Source: Desulfosporosinus sp049943955
Lineage (GTDB): Bacteria > Bacillota > Desulfitobacteriia > Desulfitobacteriales > Desulfitobacteriaceae
Direction of reading: 5' to 3'
Assembly: GCF_049943955.1 (NCBI RefSeq)
Contig: NZ_JBNFTW010000011.1
Coordinates: forward strand, 1-64,000
Length of the DNA: 64,000 bases
Positions 17,224 to 26,133 of the stretch are shown here, in pieces. A program made the position numbers and the translations under genes. Position 1 is the first letter of the stretch; each line of letters begins with the position of its first letter. The notes below the pieces were generated by a model that did not search any database, was not told the origin of the DNA, and was given only the letters and a program-made list of their open reading frames with translations.

Positions 17224-19230
17224 ATGGAAAAGGGATTGAATTTCTGTAAAGAACGACCATTAACCACAGCAGGTATGCTCGTGACCCTCGGTGTTGTTTA
17301 TGGTGATATTGGGACATCACCATTATATGTAATGAAAGCGTTAGTTGAAGGAAATGGACAATTAAGCTCAATTACCAACGAGTTTATATACGGTTCCATT
17401 TCCCTTATATTCTGGACCATTACATTACTTACCACGATTAAGTACGTCCTCATCACACTCAAAGCAGACAATCATGGGGAAGGCGGCATCCTTGCTCTAT
17501 ATTCGCTAATTCGAAGAAAGGGTGCCTGGTTTATTGTTCCGGCTATGATCGGGGCGGCAACCCTTTTAGCGGACGGTATTTTAACTCCGGCAGTTACCGT
17601 CACAAGTGCCGTAGAAGGATTAAAATGGATTCCCGCCTATATCAATAATTTCGGTTCAAATCAATCCACTGTGATTATAATTACCATTGTTATTCTTTGT
17701 GTTTTATTCCTCCTGCAACGTTCCGGAACTGAGATATTAGGACGATTATTCGGCCCGATTATGCTTTTATGGTTTCTCATGTTAGCCTTTCTAGGCATAA
17801 TTCATATTTTTGGGAACCTGAATATACTGAACTCACTATCTCCATACTATGGAATTAAATTGTTGTTTAGTGATCAAAATAAAGCTGGTTTTGCGATCTT
17901 GGGCAGTGTATTCTTGGCCACAACAGGTGCTGAAGCATTATATTCCGATTTAGGACATGTCGGACGAAAAAACATTTACGGCACTTGGCCGTTCGTTAAA
18001 ATCTGCCTGCTTCTAAACTATTTCGGTCAAGGGGCTTGGGTGCTGCAGATTAAGGATAATCCCGGAATACAACATATGGCCGATTTTAATCCATTTTTCG
18101 AACTAATTCCTGGTAACTTCCGTATTTTTGGTGTCATATTAGCGACTCTTGCAGCAATTATTGCTTCTCAAGCCTTAATTAGTGGGTCCTATACACTCGT
18201 TTCAGAAGCAATTAAATTAGATTTATTGCCAAGATTAAAAATTTACTATCCAGCTATGTCCAAAGGCCAAATGTACATTCCAATCGTCAATCACCTTTTG
18301 ATGTTTTCTTGTATCGGAGTAGTTCTCTACTTCAAAACTTCATCGCACATGGAAGCAGCTTATGGATTAGCTATTACAATTACGATGTTGATGACTACAA
18401 TCTTGTTGTTCAATTGGCTTATTAAGAAAAGGGTGTCGAGGCTACTCTCACTTCTCGTGCCTATCATTTTTGGGACTTTGGAAATTGGTTTTTTCATTTC
18501 AAGTGCAGCGAAATTTTTTCGCGGCGGATTTATAACAGTGTTTATTGCTGCTCTGATTTTAATACTAATGATGTTATGGTATAAAGCAACAATTTTTGAA
18601 CAAATCGTGACAAAAGAGGTATCATTGGAAGATTATATTGATACGCTTGGGCTGCTTAGAAATGATGAACATCTTCCGGTATACGCTACAAATTTAGTTT
18701 ATTTAACAAGCAAATCTAAACCTGGAAAAGTAGACAAGGAAATTATTTATTCGATTTTAGATAAACGGCCAAAAAGAGCGGAAGTTTATTGGTTTATCAA
18801 TGTTCAGGTAACCGATGAACCAAGGTCTATGTCCTATACTGTTGAAAATTTCGGAACTGATTATGTTTTTAAGATTCAACTTCGTTTGGGATTTAGGGTT
18901 GAACAAAAAGTCAGTAGATATTTAAGGCAAATTGTGACCGACCTTATGAAGTCCAACGAAATAAAAGAACAATTCCAATTATATGCTACAAATAATATCA
19001 ATCGTAACATTGGGGATTTTTGTTTTGTTTTAGTACGTGAAGAACTGGCTAATGATACCAACCTCGCTTTATATAAACAACTAATTATGCAATTTAAACT
19101 TCGCTTAAAGAAAATTACTGTTTCTCCAATAAGTTGGTTTGGACTTGAACATACTGATGTTAAAGTTGAGCATGTTCCTTTGCGTTTAGGGACCCCCGGG
19201 CAAATTAAGCTTAAAAGAGAACCCATCTAA
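17224..19230 (+). CDS. kup: KUP-family potassium uptake protein
   Basis: About 668 residues: roughly twelve membrane segments followed by a cytoplasmic C-terminal domain of about 200 residues. The signature GVVYGDIGTSPLYVMKA in the first helix and KADNHGEGGILALYSLI are typical of Kup, a K+/H+ symporter in the cytoplasmic membrane. The start at 17224 (MEKGLNF) has GAAGGG at proper distance; an ATG fifteen bases earlier has none. The c-di-AMP riboswitch upstream gives the control logic. It is one of few long plus-strand genes here. Confidence 0.93.
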   Translation: MEKGLNFCKERPLTTAGMLVTLGVVYGDIGTSPLYVMKALVEGNGQLSSITNEFIYGSISLIFWTITLLTTIKYVLITLKADNHGEGGILALYSLIRRKGAWFIVPAMIGAATLLADGILTPAVTVTSAVEGLKWIPAYINNFGSNQSTVIIITIVILCVLFLLQRSGTEILGRLFGPIMLLWFLMLAFLGIIHIFGNLNILNSLSPYYGIKLLFSDQNKAGFAILGSVFLATTGAEALYSDLGHVGRKNIYGTWPFVKICLLLNYFGQGAWVLQIKDNPGIQHMADFNPFFELIPGNFRIFGVILATLAAIIASQALISGSYTLVSEAIKLDLLPRLKIYYPAMSKGQMYIPIVNHLLMFSCIGVVLYFKTSSHMEAAYGLAITITMLMTTILLFNWLIKKRVSRLLSLLVPIIFGTLEIGFFISSAAKFFRGGFITVFIAALILILMMLWYKATIFEQIVTKEVSLEDYIDTLGLLRNDEHLPVYATNLVYLTSKSKPGKVDKEIIYSILDKRPKRAEVYWFINVQVTDEPRSMSYTVENFGTDYVFKIQLRLGFRVEQKVSRYLRQIVTDLMKSNEIKEQFQLYATNNINRNIGDFCFVLVREELANDTNLALYKQLIMQFKLRLKKITVSPISWFGLEHTDVKVEHVPLRLGTPGQIKLKREPI

Positions 19231-19302
19231 GACAAAGTTATAGTTCAACCAAGCAGTTACGTTTCTATCCTGTCAGTAAAACTATTATCTTAAGAAAAAA
19301 CT

Positions 19303-19334
19303 AAAGCACAGGCAGAACTGGCCTGTGCTTTTAG
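19303..19334. terminator. Bidirectional terminator between kup and glnQ
   Basis: The stem AAAGCACAGG/CCTGTGCTTT is flanked by A-rich sequence on the left and T on the right. It sits between two convergent genes and can end both transcripts. Confidence 0.8.
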
Positions 19335-19378
19335 AGTGGTTAACTCTTCCATCAGAAAGCTTATGCAAACTTCGTTAA

Positions 19379-20101
19379 TTAAAGTATTTTACTTAAAAAC
19401 AGTTTTGTTCTTTCTTCCTTAGGGTTGTTGAAAATTTCATCCGGGGTATTTTCTTCAACTATTATTCCATCATCCATAAATAAAACTCTATCACCCACTT
19501 CGCGAGCAAAGCCCATTTCGTGTGTAACCACTGCCATAGTCATTCCCTCTCTAGCTAAATCCTTCATGACAGCGAGCACTTCTCCGACCATTTCCGGGTC
19601 TAACGCTGAGGTGGGTTCATCAAATAACATGACTATTGGATTCATAGCTAGAGCCCTTGCAATAGCCACTCTCTGTTGTTGACCTCCTGAGAGTTGATCT
19701 GGATAAGCTCCTGCTTTCTCACGTAAACCCACTTTTTCCAATAATGCAAAGGCTCTTTTCTCAGCTTCTTCCTGAGAAACTTTCAAAACTTTGCGCGGTC
19801 CAATCGTTATATTTTCCAGTACAGATAAATGATGAAATAGGTTAAATCTCTGGAATACCATGCCAACTTCTTTACGAACATGACTTAAATTTGTTTTGCT
19901 ATGCGTTATTTCTTTATTATTTACAAAGATTTGCCCATCAGAAACTTTTTCCAAACCATTCAGACAACGTAAAAAAGTACTTTTACCTGATCCTGAAGGG
20001 CCAATGATCACGACTACTTCTTGTGGCTTGATCTCTAAAGAAATATTATTTAGAACCCTATGTTGACCAAAATGTTTGGTAATATTTTTAACGCTTATCA
20101 A
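19379..20101 (-). CDS. glnQ: Polar amino acid ABC transporter ATPase (GlnQ-like)
   Basis: 240 residues. Walker A GPSGSGKST, Q-loop VFQRFNLF, signature LSGGQQQRVAIARAL, Walker B VMLFDEPTSALD and switch His in THEMGFA are all intact. Such ATPases drive glutamine, glutamate or other polar amino acid import. The start is TTG with AAGGTGG upstream. It overlaps the permease gene by 14 bp and is the last gene of a binding protein-permease-ATPase operon. Confidence 0.92.
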   Translation of the reverse strand: MISVKNITKHFGQHRVLNNISLEIKPQEVVVIIGPSGSGKSTFLRCLNGLEKVSDGQIFVNNKEITHSKTNLSHVRKEVGMVFQRFNLFHHLSVLENITIGPRKVLKVSQEEAEKRAFALLEKVGLREKAGAYPDQLSGGQQQRVAIARALAMNPIVMLFDEPTSALDPEMVGEVLAVMKDLAREGMTMAVVTHEMGFAREVGDRVLFMDDGIIVEENTPDEIFNNPKEERTKLFLSKIL

Positions 20102-20762
20102 TTTGCCACCTTCTTTCTAAGTATCCTGAGAGACCTGTTAACAGAAGGATGATGGCTAAATAGACGACGGCAATTGCTGTCCAAATCTGTAAAGAGGCAA
20201 AGTTTGTGGAAATAATAATCTGTCCGCTTCGTGTCAATTCAGTCACGGATATAGCTGATAATAAAGACGTATCTTTTATTGTTTGGATAAATTGATTGAC
20301 CAAAGGCGGTACCATGCGTTTAAATGCTTGAGGCAAAATTATAAATCTCATCGTCTGAGGACCTGTCATACCAATACTTAAAGCAGCCTCTGATTGGCCG
20401 CGGTCTACTGCTAAAATTCCTGCACGAATAATTTCTGTAATATAGGCACCTTCATTTAATGCTAAGGCTATAATCCCAGCAATTGGTGTAAAATAGGGAT
20501 CAAACCATTTATGCAAAGGTAAAATCATAGGGATAGCGAAATAAATATAAAAAATTTCCACTAAAAGAGGCAAACCGCGGAAAATATGCACATACACTTC
20601 ACCAATTCGGCGTGAAATCTTATAATGAGATAATTTAAGCAAGGCAAAAACAAGGCCCAAAACAGTAGCCAAAATAATTGACGCTATTGAAAACCAAACA
20701 GTTAATTTAGCCCCCTGTAACAACTGGGGCATAGCTGCTGATACTATTTGAAAAAAGTTCAC
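20088..20762 (-). CDS. glnP: Polar amino acid ABC transporter permease (GlnP-like)
   Basis: 224 residues with five to six membrane segments. The coupling loop EAALSIGMTGPQTMRFIILPQAFKR is the EAA motif of HisM/GlnP-type permeases, and FRGLPLLVEIFYIYF matches the family N-terminal half. It builds the channel with the adjacent ATPase. The start is GTG with GAGG close upstream. A hairpin at 20796 separates it from the binding-protein gene. Confidence 0.92.
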   Translation of the reverse strand: MNFFQIVSAAMPQLLQGAKLTVWFSIASIILATVLGLVFALLKLSHYKISRRIGEVYVHIFRGLPLLVEIFYIYFAIPMILPLHKWFDPYFTPIAGIIALALNEGAYITEIIRAGILAVDRGQSEAALSIGMTGPQTMRFIILPQAFKRMVPPLVNQFIQTIKDTSLLSAISVTELTRSGQIIISTNFASLQIWTAIAVVYLAIILLLTGLSGYLERRWQIDKR

Positions 20763-20795
20763 TTATGCCTCATTTCCTCCCTGATGATTTTAAAT

Positions 20796-20817
20796 GAGCG
20801 CAGCACTAGCTGCGCTC
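20796..20817 (-). promoter_or_regulatory. Intercistronic hairpin between glnH and glnP
   Basis: An 8-bp perfect stem (20796-20803/20810-20817) with a 6-nt loop lies in the 95-bp gap after the binding-protein gene, with only a weak A/T tail. Such hairpins often stabilise the upstream message or partly terminate transcription, giving more binding protein than permease. The role is inferred. Confidence 0.5.
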
Positions 20818-20857
20818 AACGCATTTGATTCTTCAACTAAGCCATTTTGGAGTCGTT

Positions 20858-21661
20858 TTATTTATTAACTAAGCCATTGTTATCTGATTTGAAATATTGT
20901 CTGTAAAGTTTTTCGTACTGTCCGTTGGCTTTCAATTTATCCAGTCCATCATTAATCTTTTGCAGGAGTTGAGAATTTTGTTTGGTAACTGCTATGCCAT
21001 AATCTTCTCCTGTCAGAAGGCTGCCCACTACTTTAACATTGTTGTGTCCAGTGTTGATATAATTTAAGTTAACAGGATTATCGAAGACAACCGCTTGGGC
21101 TCCGCCATTTTGTAATTCATTATATGCATCATCAATATTATTAAATCGCTTCATGTTAATTCCTTGATCTTTAGAAAGCATGATATCAGCCGTTGTACCT
21201 AATTTAACAGCCACCGTCTTGCCTTTGAGATCGGCAACGCCATTGATCGTACTATCATTCTTAACTAAAATTGACAAGCCCGAATGATAATAGGGTTTAG
21301 AAAAGTTGACTTGCTGCTCACGAGCTGATGTAATAGTGATGCCGGCTACAGCAACATCAATCGTTCCGGTTTGAATTGCAGGTATCAGGCCTTGGAAATC
21401 CATGGTTTGAATAGGATCAGCAATTTTTAAATTTTCTTGAGCTGCAATAGCTTTGATCAAGTCGATATCAAAGCCAGTCACCTTACCATCTTTCATCATC
21501 TCAAACGGGGGAAACGTAACATCAGCACCTAACTTAATGACTTCCTGTTGACTCGCGTTATTCCCTGCTGAACTTGATGAACCAGTCGTGCCAGATGTAC
21601 CACAACCAACAAGTAATGCCCCCGCCATGATAGCGGCCATTAATACCTTTACTTTGCGCAA
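20858..21661 (-). CDS. glnH: Polar amino acid ABC transporter binding lipoprotein (GlnH-like)
   Basis: 267 residues. A lipoprotein signal peptide ends in the lipobox LLVGC with Cys20 as lipid anchor, followed by a Ser/Gly-rich linker. The mature part is a type II solute-binding protein (SBP_bac_3): GADVTFPPFEMMKDGKVTGF, AIQTGTIDVAVAGITIT and LKGKTVAVKLGTTAD. It captures a polar amino acid outside the membrane, glutamine being the best guess. The start is TTG with AAGGAGGAG upstream. Confidence 0.92.
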   Translation of the reverse strand: MRKVKVLMAAIMAGALLVGCGTSGTTGSSSSAGNNASQQEVIKLGADVTFPPFEMMKDGKVTGFDIDLIKAIAAQENLKIADPIQTMDFQGLIPAIQTGTIDVAVAGITITSAREQQVNFSKPYYHSGLSILVKNDSTINGVADLKGKTVAVKLGTTADIMLSKDQGINMKRFNNIDDAYNELQNGGAQAVVFDNPVNLNYINTGHNNVKVVGSLLTGEDYGIAVTKQNSQLLQKINDGLDKLKANGQYEKLYRQYFKSDNNGLVNK

Positions 21662-22205
21662 AAATAACTCCTCCTTAATGATTCCCCATAATTTATAATA
21701 TGTTTCTTATTCGCCACTCTTTTTAGACTATCTTTGAAAATTTCTACATCTTTTTGATAGCTTAAAGAATAGCAACTTTTATATATAGTATTTCGTTATG
21801 CCTTTTCGATTCCCTTCTGTTTTTTATCAATTAAGCATGTATACATGCAATATAACTTGTATAATGTATACATGTTATATTTTATTTACAAATCGTTAAT
21901 ATCATTGAAGGGATTTTTTTAGCAAGCGCAAATAATTGTGGCATAAAATTGAATGAGCCGTTAATGATAATAATTTACAATTAAGGTATTCAAAAATTGC
22001 TCCTTTTGCAAATTAATTTTTATATGAAGCAACTCAAATTCAGCAAACTTTCAGGAGATCTTCAATTTAACCTCAGGTTATACCCCCAGACTTATGCATG
22101 AACGTATCCAACGCTGGACAGCCTCATTATATACAGTAATATAATTTTAACTTATAACACTAAAGGGACATGCTGAATAGTTCTTGTGACTATGTATTCC
22201 ACTTC
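21662..22205. other. Intergenic region upstream of the glutamine-type ABC operon
   Basis: No gene is seen. It contains the operator-like repeats at 21835-21878 and AT-rich promoter sequence for glnHPQ. The rest shows nothing I can name. Confidence 0.4.
21835..21878. promoter_or_regulatory. Paired ATGTATACAT-type palindromes (operator candidate)
   Basis: A perfect palindrome GCATGTATACATGC (21835-21848) is followed by a 27-bp near-palindrome (21852-21878) with ends ATAAC/GTTAT and centre GTATAATGTATAC. Both contain TGTATA. They lie 175-220 bp upstream of the binding-protein start. Such sites suit a dimeric GntR- or MarR-type repressor, but no such gene is adjacent, so the link is weak. Confidence 0.4.
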
Positions 22206-22793
22206 TCAACGTAATTCCTGAGCTTTAATGACTGACCGGATCGCGTCTACAAACCGGTTCCTACATTCTGCATCTTTAACAATTCTGCTTCTCAAAGCAT
22301 AACTAATTTCTAACTGTACGCCTTTTCCAGTACGTCCTCTATTACAAATATTAGTTGCCCGCTCCCCACGATATTTCTGTTCACAGTCTTTAACAATAAA
22401 ACCTCGATTTTGTATTTCTATCCGTAACAAAGTTGTAAATCCTGAATCTAACCCGCCAATCATTAGGAATTCCTCGGTTGAGTTTTTAAGGCCATGAATT
22501 GTTAACACGATATACGCTTCATGAAGGGCTTGAAGCAAAGTTGGTTCATCAAAATTGTGGCTCGTAATATGCAGCTTCCTGACTTCTATATCTCTTATTC
22601 CCTCAAATAAATACCATGCAAAATCTTCTTTTGCTATCCACTGTGCAATTTCAGAAGTATAAGGCTCAATATTTCCTCCATGTGGAGCAACGACTAACAC
22701 TTGATGCCAATTTGCGCTAACCTTTATCCGATAGTCCCGATCTTTTTGCTCATGCAGCTTTAACTCCCGGAAATTCGAATAAGTATCTAACAT
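22206..22793 (-). CDS. Poly-gamma-glutamate hydrolase family protein (PghP-like)
   Basis: About 195 residues. Motifs of the phage PghP/DUF867 zinc peptidase family are seen: APHGGNIEPYTSEIA, LHITSHNFDEP, LTIHG, GGLDSG, and NICNRGRTGKGVQLEISYALR. In phages the enzyme cuts the gamma-glutamyl capsule polymer; chromosomal copies may remodel or use polyglutamate. The start at 22793 (MLDTYSNF) has GGAGGG upstream. No phage genes are nearby. Confidence 0.8.
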   Translation of the reverse strand: MLDTYSNFRELKLHEQKDRDYRIKVSANWHQVLVVAPHGGNIEPYTSEIAQWIAKEDFAWYLFEGIRDIEVRKLHITSHNFDEPTLLQALHEAYIVLTIHGLKNSTEEFLMIGGLDSGFTTLLRIEIQNRGFIVKDCEQKYRGERATNICNRGRTGKGVQLEISYALRSRIVKDAECRNRFVDAIRSVIKAQELR

Positions 22794-22932
22794 TGTTTCC
22801 CTCCGGCGTTTTATTTCTAGTATTAGACATATAAGGGATAACTTTCCCAAGCCAAAGTAATTAATCTATTGAAAATTCCTTATTGTCAACATGATGCTCA
22901 ATATCTATTCAAGTTGATTATAGCTAGACCTT

Positions 22933-23397
22933 TTACTCGCTTAACAAATTCCCTTTACGAAAAAAGGTTCCTGTACCCTTGGCGATGATCTGACCTTTTT
23001 CGTCTTCCAAACTTGCTTCAGCAAAAAAAGTCGTTTTACCTGACCTAATAACCTGGCCAACAGCAATGATCTTATTGCTGGCTCTTCCAGGAGATAGGTA
23101 GGATATATTGATGTTACCAGTTACAACTGTAACTCCCTTTGTAAAACAAGCCATTCCCATACACACATCGATCAGGGTGGCAGTTGCACCACCATGTAAA
23201 GTTCCAATCACGTTTGAATTATTTTTATCCACGACCATTTCGGCAATAAATTTTCCTTGTCCAATGGCTACGATTTTAATACCTGTTAAACGCGCATAAT
23301 GGTTATCCTGATATAACTCTAAGATTTTAGCAAAAATGTCCGGATCTAATCCCAAGTTTTCAACCTTTAAGTTCATTCGCGTTTGTGAAATGCTCAT
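22933..23397 (-). CDS. PaaI-type hotdog-fold thioesterase
   Basis: 154 residues. The motif IGTLHGGATATLIDVCMGMA carries the HGG turn and the Asp of the family. An N-terminal extension of about 20 residues precedes the fold. It is similar in kind to the thioesterase at 3148 but not a close copy. The start has GAGAGG upstream. Substrate unknown; hydrolysis of acyl-CoA is expected. Confidence 0.82.
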   Translation of the reverse strand: MSISQTRMNLKVENLGLDPDIFAKILELYQDNHYARLTGIKIVAIGQGKFIAEMVVDKNNSNVIGTLHGGATATLIDVCMGMACFTKGVTVVTGNINISYLSPGRASNKIIAVGQVIRSGKTTFFAEASLEDEKGQIIAKGTGTFFRKGNLLSE

Positions 23398-23486
23398 TTA
23401 TTTACCTCTCTCAATCTATTCTTCCTTGAAAACTTTACAACCTGAATAATCCGAAGAGTATTTGTCACCTTTTACAAACCTAGTAT

Positions 23487-23696
23487 TTAGTTTTTTGACA
23501 TTATTTCTTGATCAAGCAAAGCTTTAATAGCCCATTCCGCTAATTGTTCTCTGTTTTCCAAAACATCAACAGGAACTTCCCGGTACATTGAGCGCCTTTG
23601 GATAGGTAAGGACACTCGAACCCTCACACAATTATCCCATACCATCCAAAAATAAGGAACAATCTGGCGATTACTGTTTTCTATATCGTCACAGTC
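23487..23696 (-). pseudogene. Unrecognised ORF remnant
   Basis: A minus-strand frame of 69 codons ends EWAIKALLDQEIMSKN and contains VPYFWMVWDNCVRVRVSLP. The composition is protein-like, but there is no start codon with a ribosome site: the only ATG (23643-23645) has no SD. It may be the tail of a lost gene. I do not recognise a family. Confidence 0.3.
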
Positions 23697-23940
23697 TTAA
23701 GGCCCCCTCGACACTGTGGTACTTTTTTCAGACACTTTACCACAAAAACGTCCATTTCACCTCGAACATGTACCCCTGAATGTTGCTAGAAACATTGCGC
23801 CTGTTTTTGGTTCAATTCCGAATATTTTCGAACCATACAACCGGCCTGTGATGCGGGTTTGGATTGTCTGTTTTCTTAATCGAACCACGGTCTCAACGTG
23901 GGTTGACTGTGTACAAAGTCTTAATATGTCTCGACAAAAA

Positions 23941-23967
23941 CAAAAAGCCAGATCTCAAACATCTGGC
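23941..23967 (-). terminator. Intrinsic terminator of the aldo-keto reductase gene
   Basis: The stem GCCAGAT/ATCTGGC (23947-23953/23961-23967) is followed on the minus strand by five T, then GTTTTTG. It lies about 110 bp beyond the reductase stop codon. Confidence 0.7.
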
Positions 23968-24078
23968 CGAAAACTACTCATAGTTGATTTCATTCATAAT
24001 AAGCTATTGTTCAAATCACTATATATTTGTTATTTGTTAAAAACCATAAATCTGCCGCTGGCAACAGTCATGCCATTC

Positions 24079-25197
24079 TTATTTTTCCAGCTCCTCAGCT
24101 ATGGTTCTTAAGTTTTCAATAATACCAATATGCTGAGGACAGACCCGCTCGCAGTTTCCGCAGGCAACACAGTCCGAGGCTTTACCGTTAAACCTGGTTT
24201 CAAGTCCATAGCGGCTCTTCGCGCTGGCCAAATCATTATAAACCAACTTGCGGTTATATGTTGCAAATACATTGGGAATAAGTATACCCTGCGGACAGCC
24301 CTTTACACAGTATTGACAGGCCGTACAGGGAATACTGGGAATTTCACTGATCGCTTTCCGCGCCTTCTCAATTACAGCTAGCTCGTCTTGATCAAGCGGT
24401 TTAAACTGTTCCATAAAAGATACGTTGTCCCGCACCTGGTCTATTGTCGACATTCCACTCAGCACCGTGATGATATTATCCAAAGAGGCCGCATATCGTA
24501 TAGCCCATGATGCCAGCGAAACACTTGGATTGGCTTCTTCAAATATTTTTCGGACGCTTGTAGCAGGGTTCGCCAAAAGGCCGCCCTTAACCGGTTCCAT
24601 CACGATGATCGGCTTGTGATGCTTGAGGGCCACTTCATAGCATTTTCGAGCCTGAATGGTGGGGCTCTCCCAGTCATCGTAATTCAGCTGGAATTGGACA
24701 AACTCCATCTCCGGATGCTCGGTCAAAATTTTATCCAGCGCGTCAGCATTGTCATGGATTGAAAACCCGATATGCCGCACCAGGCCTTTTTCTTTAAGTT
24801 TATGGACAAAATCCCACATCTCAAAATCATCAAAGCTTTGGGTGCGGCTGTCTCCCAGATTATGCAGCAAATAGAAATCGATATATCCCGCCCCAGTGCG
24901 CTTTAATGAAGTCCAGATCATATTCTCGGCTTCTTCTTTCGTTTTCACAATCCAAACGGGGCACTTTGTCGCAATTTGAAAGCTCTCGCGTGGATAACGG
25001 TCAACGATTGCGGCTTTCATCGCCTCTTCAGATTTTCCGCCATTATAGGCCCAGGAGGAATCAAAATAGCTGAAACCTTTGGACATAAACAGATCGACCA
25101 TTTCCTTTGTCTGCTCGATATCAATTTTCTCACCGTTCATCGGAAGCCGCATAAACCCAAAACCAAGTTTCGGGATGTTTTCACCTAAATATGACAT
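24079..25197 (-). CDS. Aldo/keto reductase with C-terminal [4Fe-4S] clusters
   Basis: About 372 residues. The N-terminal AKR barrel shows GFGFMRLP, the catalytic Asp-Tyr region (YFDSSWAYNGGKSEEA) and the DFYLLHNLGD strand. The C-terminal part has two ferredoxin motifs, CTACQYCVKGCP and CVACGNCERVCP. Such iron-sulfur AKRs are common in anaerobes; substrate unknown. The start at 25197 (MSYLGENIP) is preferred with GGAGG upstream. A 40-bp piece of this gene (24525-24564) is repeated exactly at 34155-34194. Confidence 0.88.
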   Translation of the reverse strand: MSYLGENIPKLGFGFMRLPMNGEKIDIEQTKEMVDLFMSKGFSYFDSSWAYNGGKSEEAMKAAIVDRYPRESFQIATKCPVWIVKTKEEAENMIWTSLKRTGAGYIDFYLLHNLGDSRTQSFDDFEMWDFVHKLKEKGLVRHIGFSIHDNADALDKILTEHPEMEFVQFQLNYDDWESPTIQARKCYEVALKHHKPIIVMEPVKGGLLANPATSVRKIFEEANPSVSLASWAIRYAASLDNIITVLSGMSTIDQVRDNVSFMEQFKPLDQDELAVIEKARKAISEIPSIPCTACQYCVKGCPQGILIPNVFATYNRKLVYNDLASAKSRYGLETRFNGKASDCVACGNCERVCPQHIGIIENLRTIAEELEK

Positions 25198-25334
25198 ACG
25201 ATACCATCCTCCAGTACTTAACATCTCTGACTACAGATTTGTACTTTTTACCAAACACATTATATTGGTAAGATTATTTTAAAACTTCGAGTATACTCTA
25301 TGTCAACAACAAATTGATGATCAAAAGTGTAAAA

Positions 25335-25381
25335 TGAAAGACAAAGGCATCAGGATTTCAATGTTCCTCTACCTTTGTCTA
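25335..25381 (-). terminator. Possible terminator hairpin after the nitroreductase
   Basis: The arms AGACAAAGG and CCTTTGTCT are 9-bp inverse copies about 27 bases apart in the gap between the nitroreductase and the aldo-keto reductase. The T tract on the minus strand is weak, so function is uncertain. Confidence 0.35.
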
Positions 25382-25480
25382 TATCTAAGAAGTGAGCAGC
25401 AAGCGCCAAAGACAACGGTGGCCTTATCGGTTATCAGCCTTGCACCGCCCTTGGCACATGCTGTGTTGAGCTTCTTTCTA

Positions 25481-26005
25481 TTATGAAAATGTATTGTAGA
25501 ATACGGTTTCTTCAATCGGTTTTCTATGGCAATGCATCTGTTCGTTTGGAGCCGCATCCTCTGCCGGGTAACCTAGCGGCAACAGGGCAACCGGGACATA
25601 ATGTTCCGGTAGTGAAAATTCTTGTCTGATAGTGGCTGGATTAAAATGTGCAACCCAAGTGCTCCCCAGCCCAAGTTCGGCTATTTGCAGCATCAGATGT
25701 GTTGCGACAATACTAGCGTCTGCTTCTCCGGTATTATAGTTGTCATAGTTGCGTTTAGCGGAGGCAGTCTCATCATAACAGACAAGCATAGCCATGGGAG
25801 CATTAAAGTGGCAAGGTGTGCATCTCTTTAATTTTTCCAATGCCTCGCTGCTTTCGATGACAAGGATACGCTGCGGCTGAAAATTTGCGGCAGTCGGTGC
25901 AAGCTGGCCTGCTCTGAGTACAAGATCAACCTTTTCTTTTTCCACCGGTCTTGAACTGAATTTACGAAGGGAATACCGGTCTTCTGCAAGTTTTACAAAG
26001 TTCAT
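25481..26005 (-). CDS. Nitroreductase-family flavoprotein
   Basis: 174 residues. FMN-binding features of the family are seen: RYSLRKFSSRPV near the N-terminus, APTAANFQPQRI, and the GLGSTWVAHFNP loop. It probably reduces nitro compounds, quinones or other small electron acceptors with NAD(P)H as a homodimer. A second, different nitroreductase lies at 29879. Start at 26005 after GGAAAG. Confidence 0.85.
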   Translation of the reverse strand: MNFVKLAEDRYSLRKFSSRPVEKEKVDLVLRAGQLAPTAANFQPQRILVIESSEALEKLKRCTPCHFNAPMAMLVCYDETASAKRNYDNYNTGEADASIVATHLMLQIAELGLGSTWVAHFNPATIRQEFSLPEHYVPVALLPLGYPAEDAAPNEQMHCHRKPIEETVFYNTFS

Positions 26006-26133
26006 TTTAATCTTTCCAGCTTTCTCAATTCAAATTCATTTCATTATTCGGGCCAATTTCAACAAATTCGAGGAAATATATCTTCTAATTAAGTTTTGCT
26101 AACTTGAATTTATAAGCTTGCCTACTAGGCTGT

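Larger units (their letters stand above)
23398..24078. other. Intergenic region, partly with decayed sequence
   Basis: It holds the ORF remnant at 23487-23696 and the terminator at 23941-23967. Between them, near 23712-23740, a GTGGTA/TACCAC inverted repeat flanks a T/A-rich core and looks like the end of a mobile element, but no transposase is present. Nothing else can be named. Confidence 0.3.

Noticed and set aside
23800..23835. GGTTCAATTCC, a tRNA T-arm-like sequence
   Set aside because: The 5-bp stem can form, but no anticodon arm, D arm or acceptor stem is found around it.
23716..24111. 131-residue plus-strand frame
   Set aside because: It runs antisense through the aldo-keto reductase terminator and 3' end, has no ribosome site and no protein-like pattern.
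25369..25557. 62-residue minus-strand frame beyond the nitroreductase
   Set aside because: It overlaps the nitroreductase 3' end in another frame and has no start signal.
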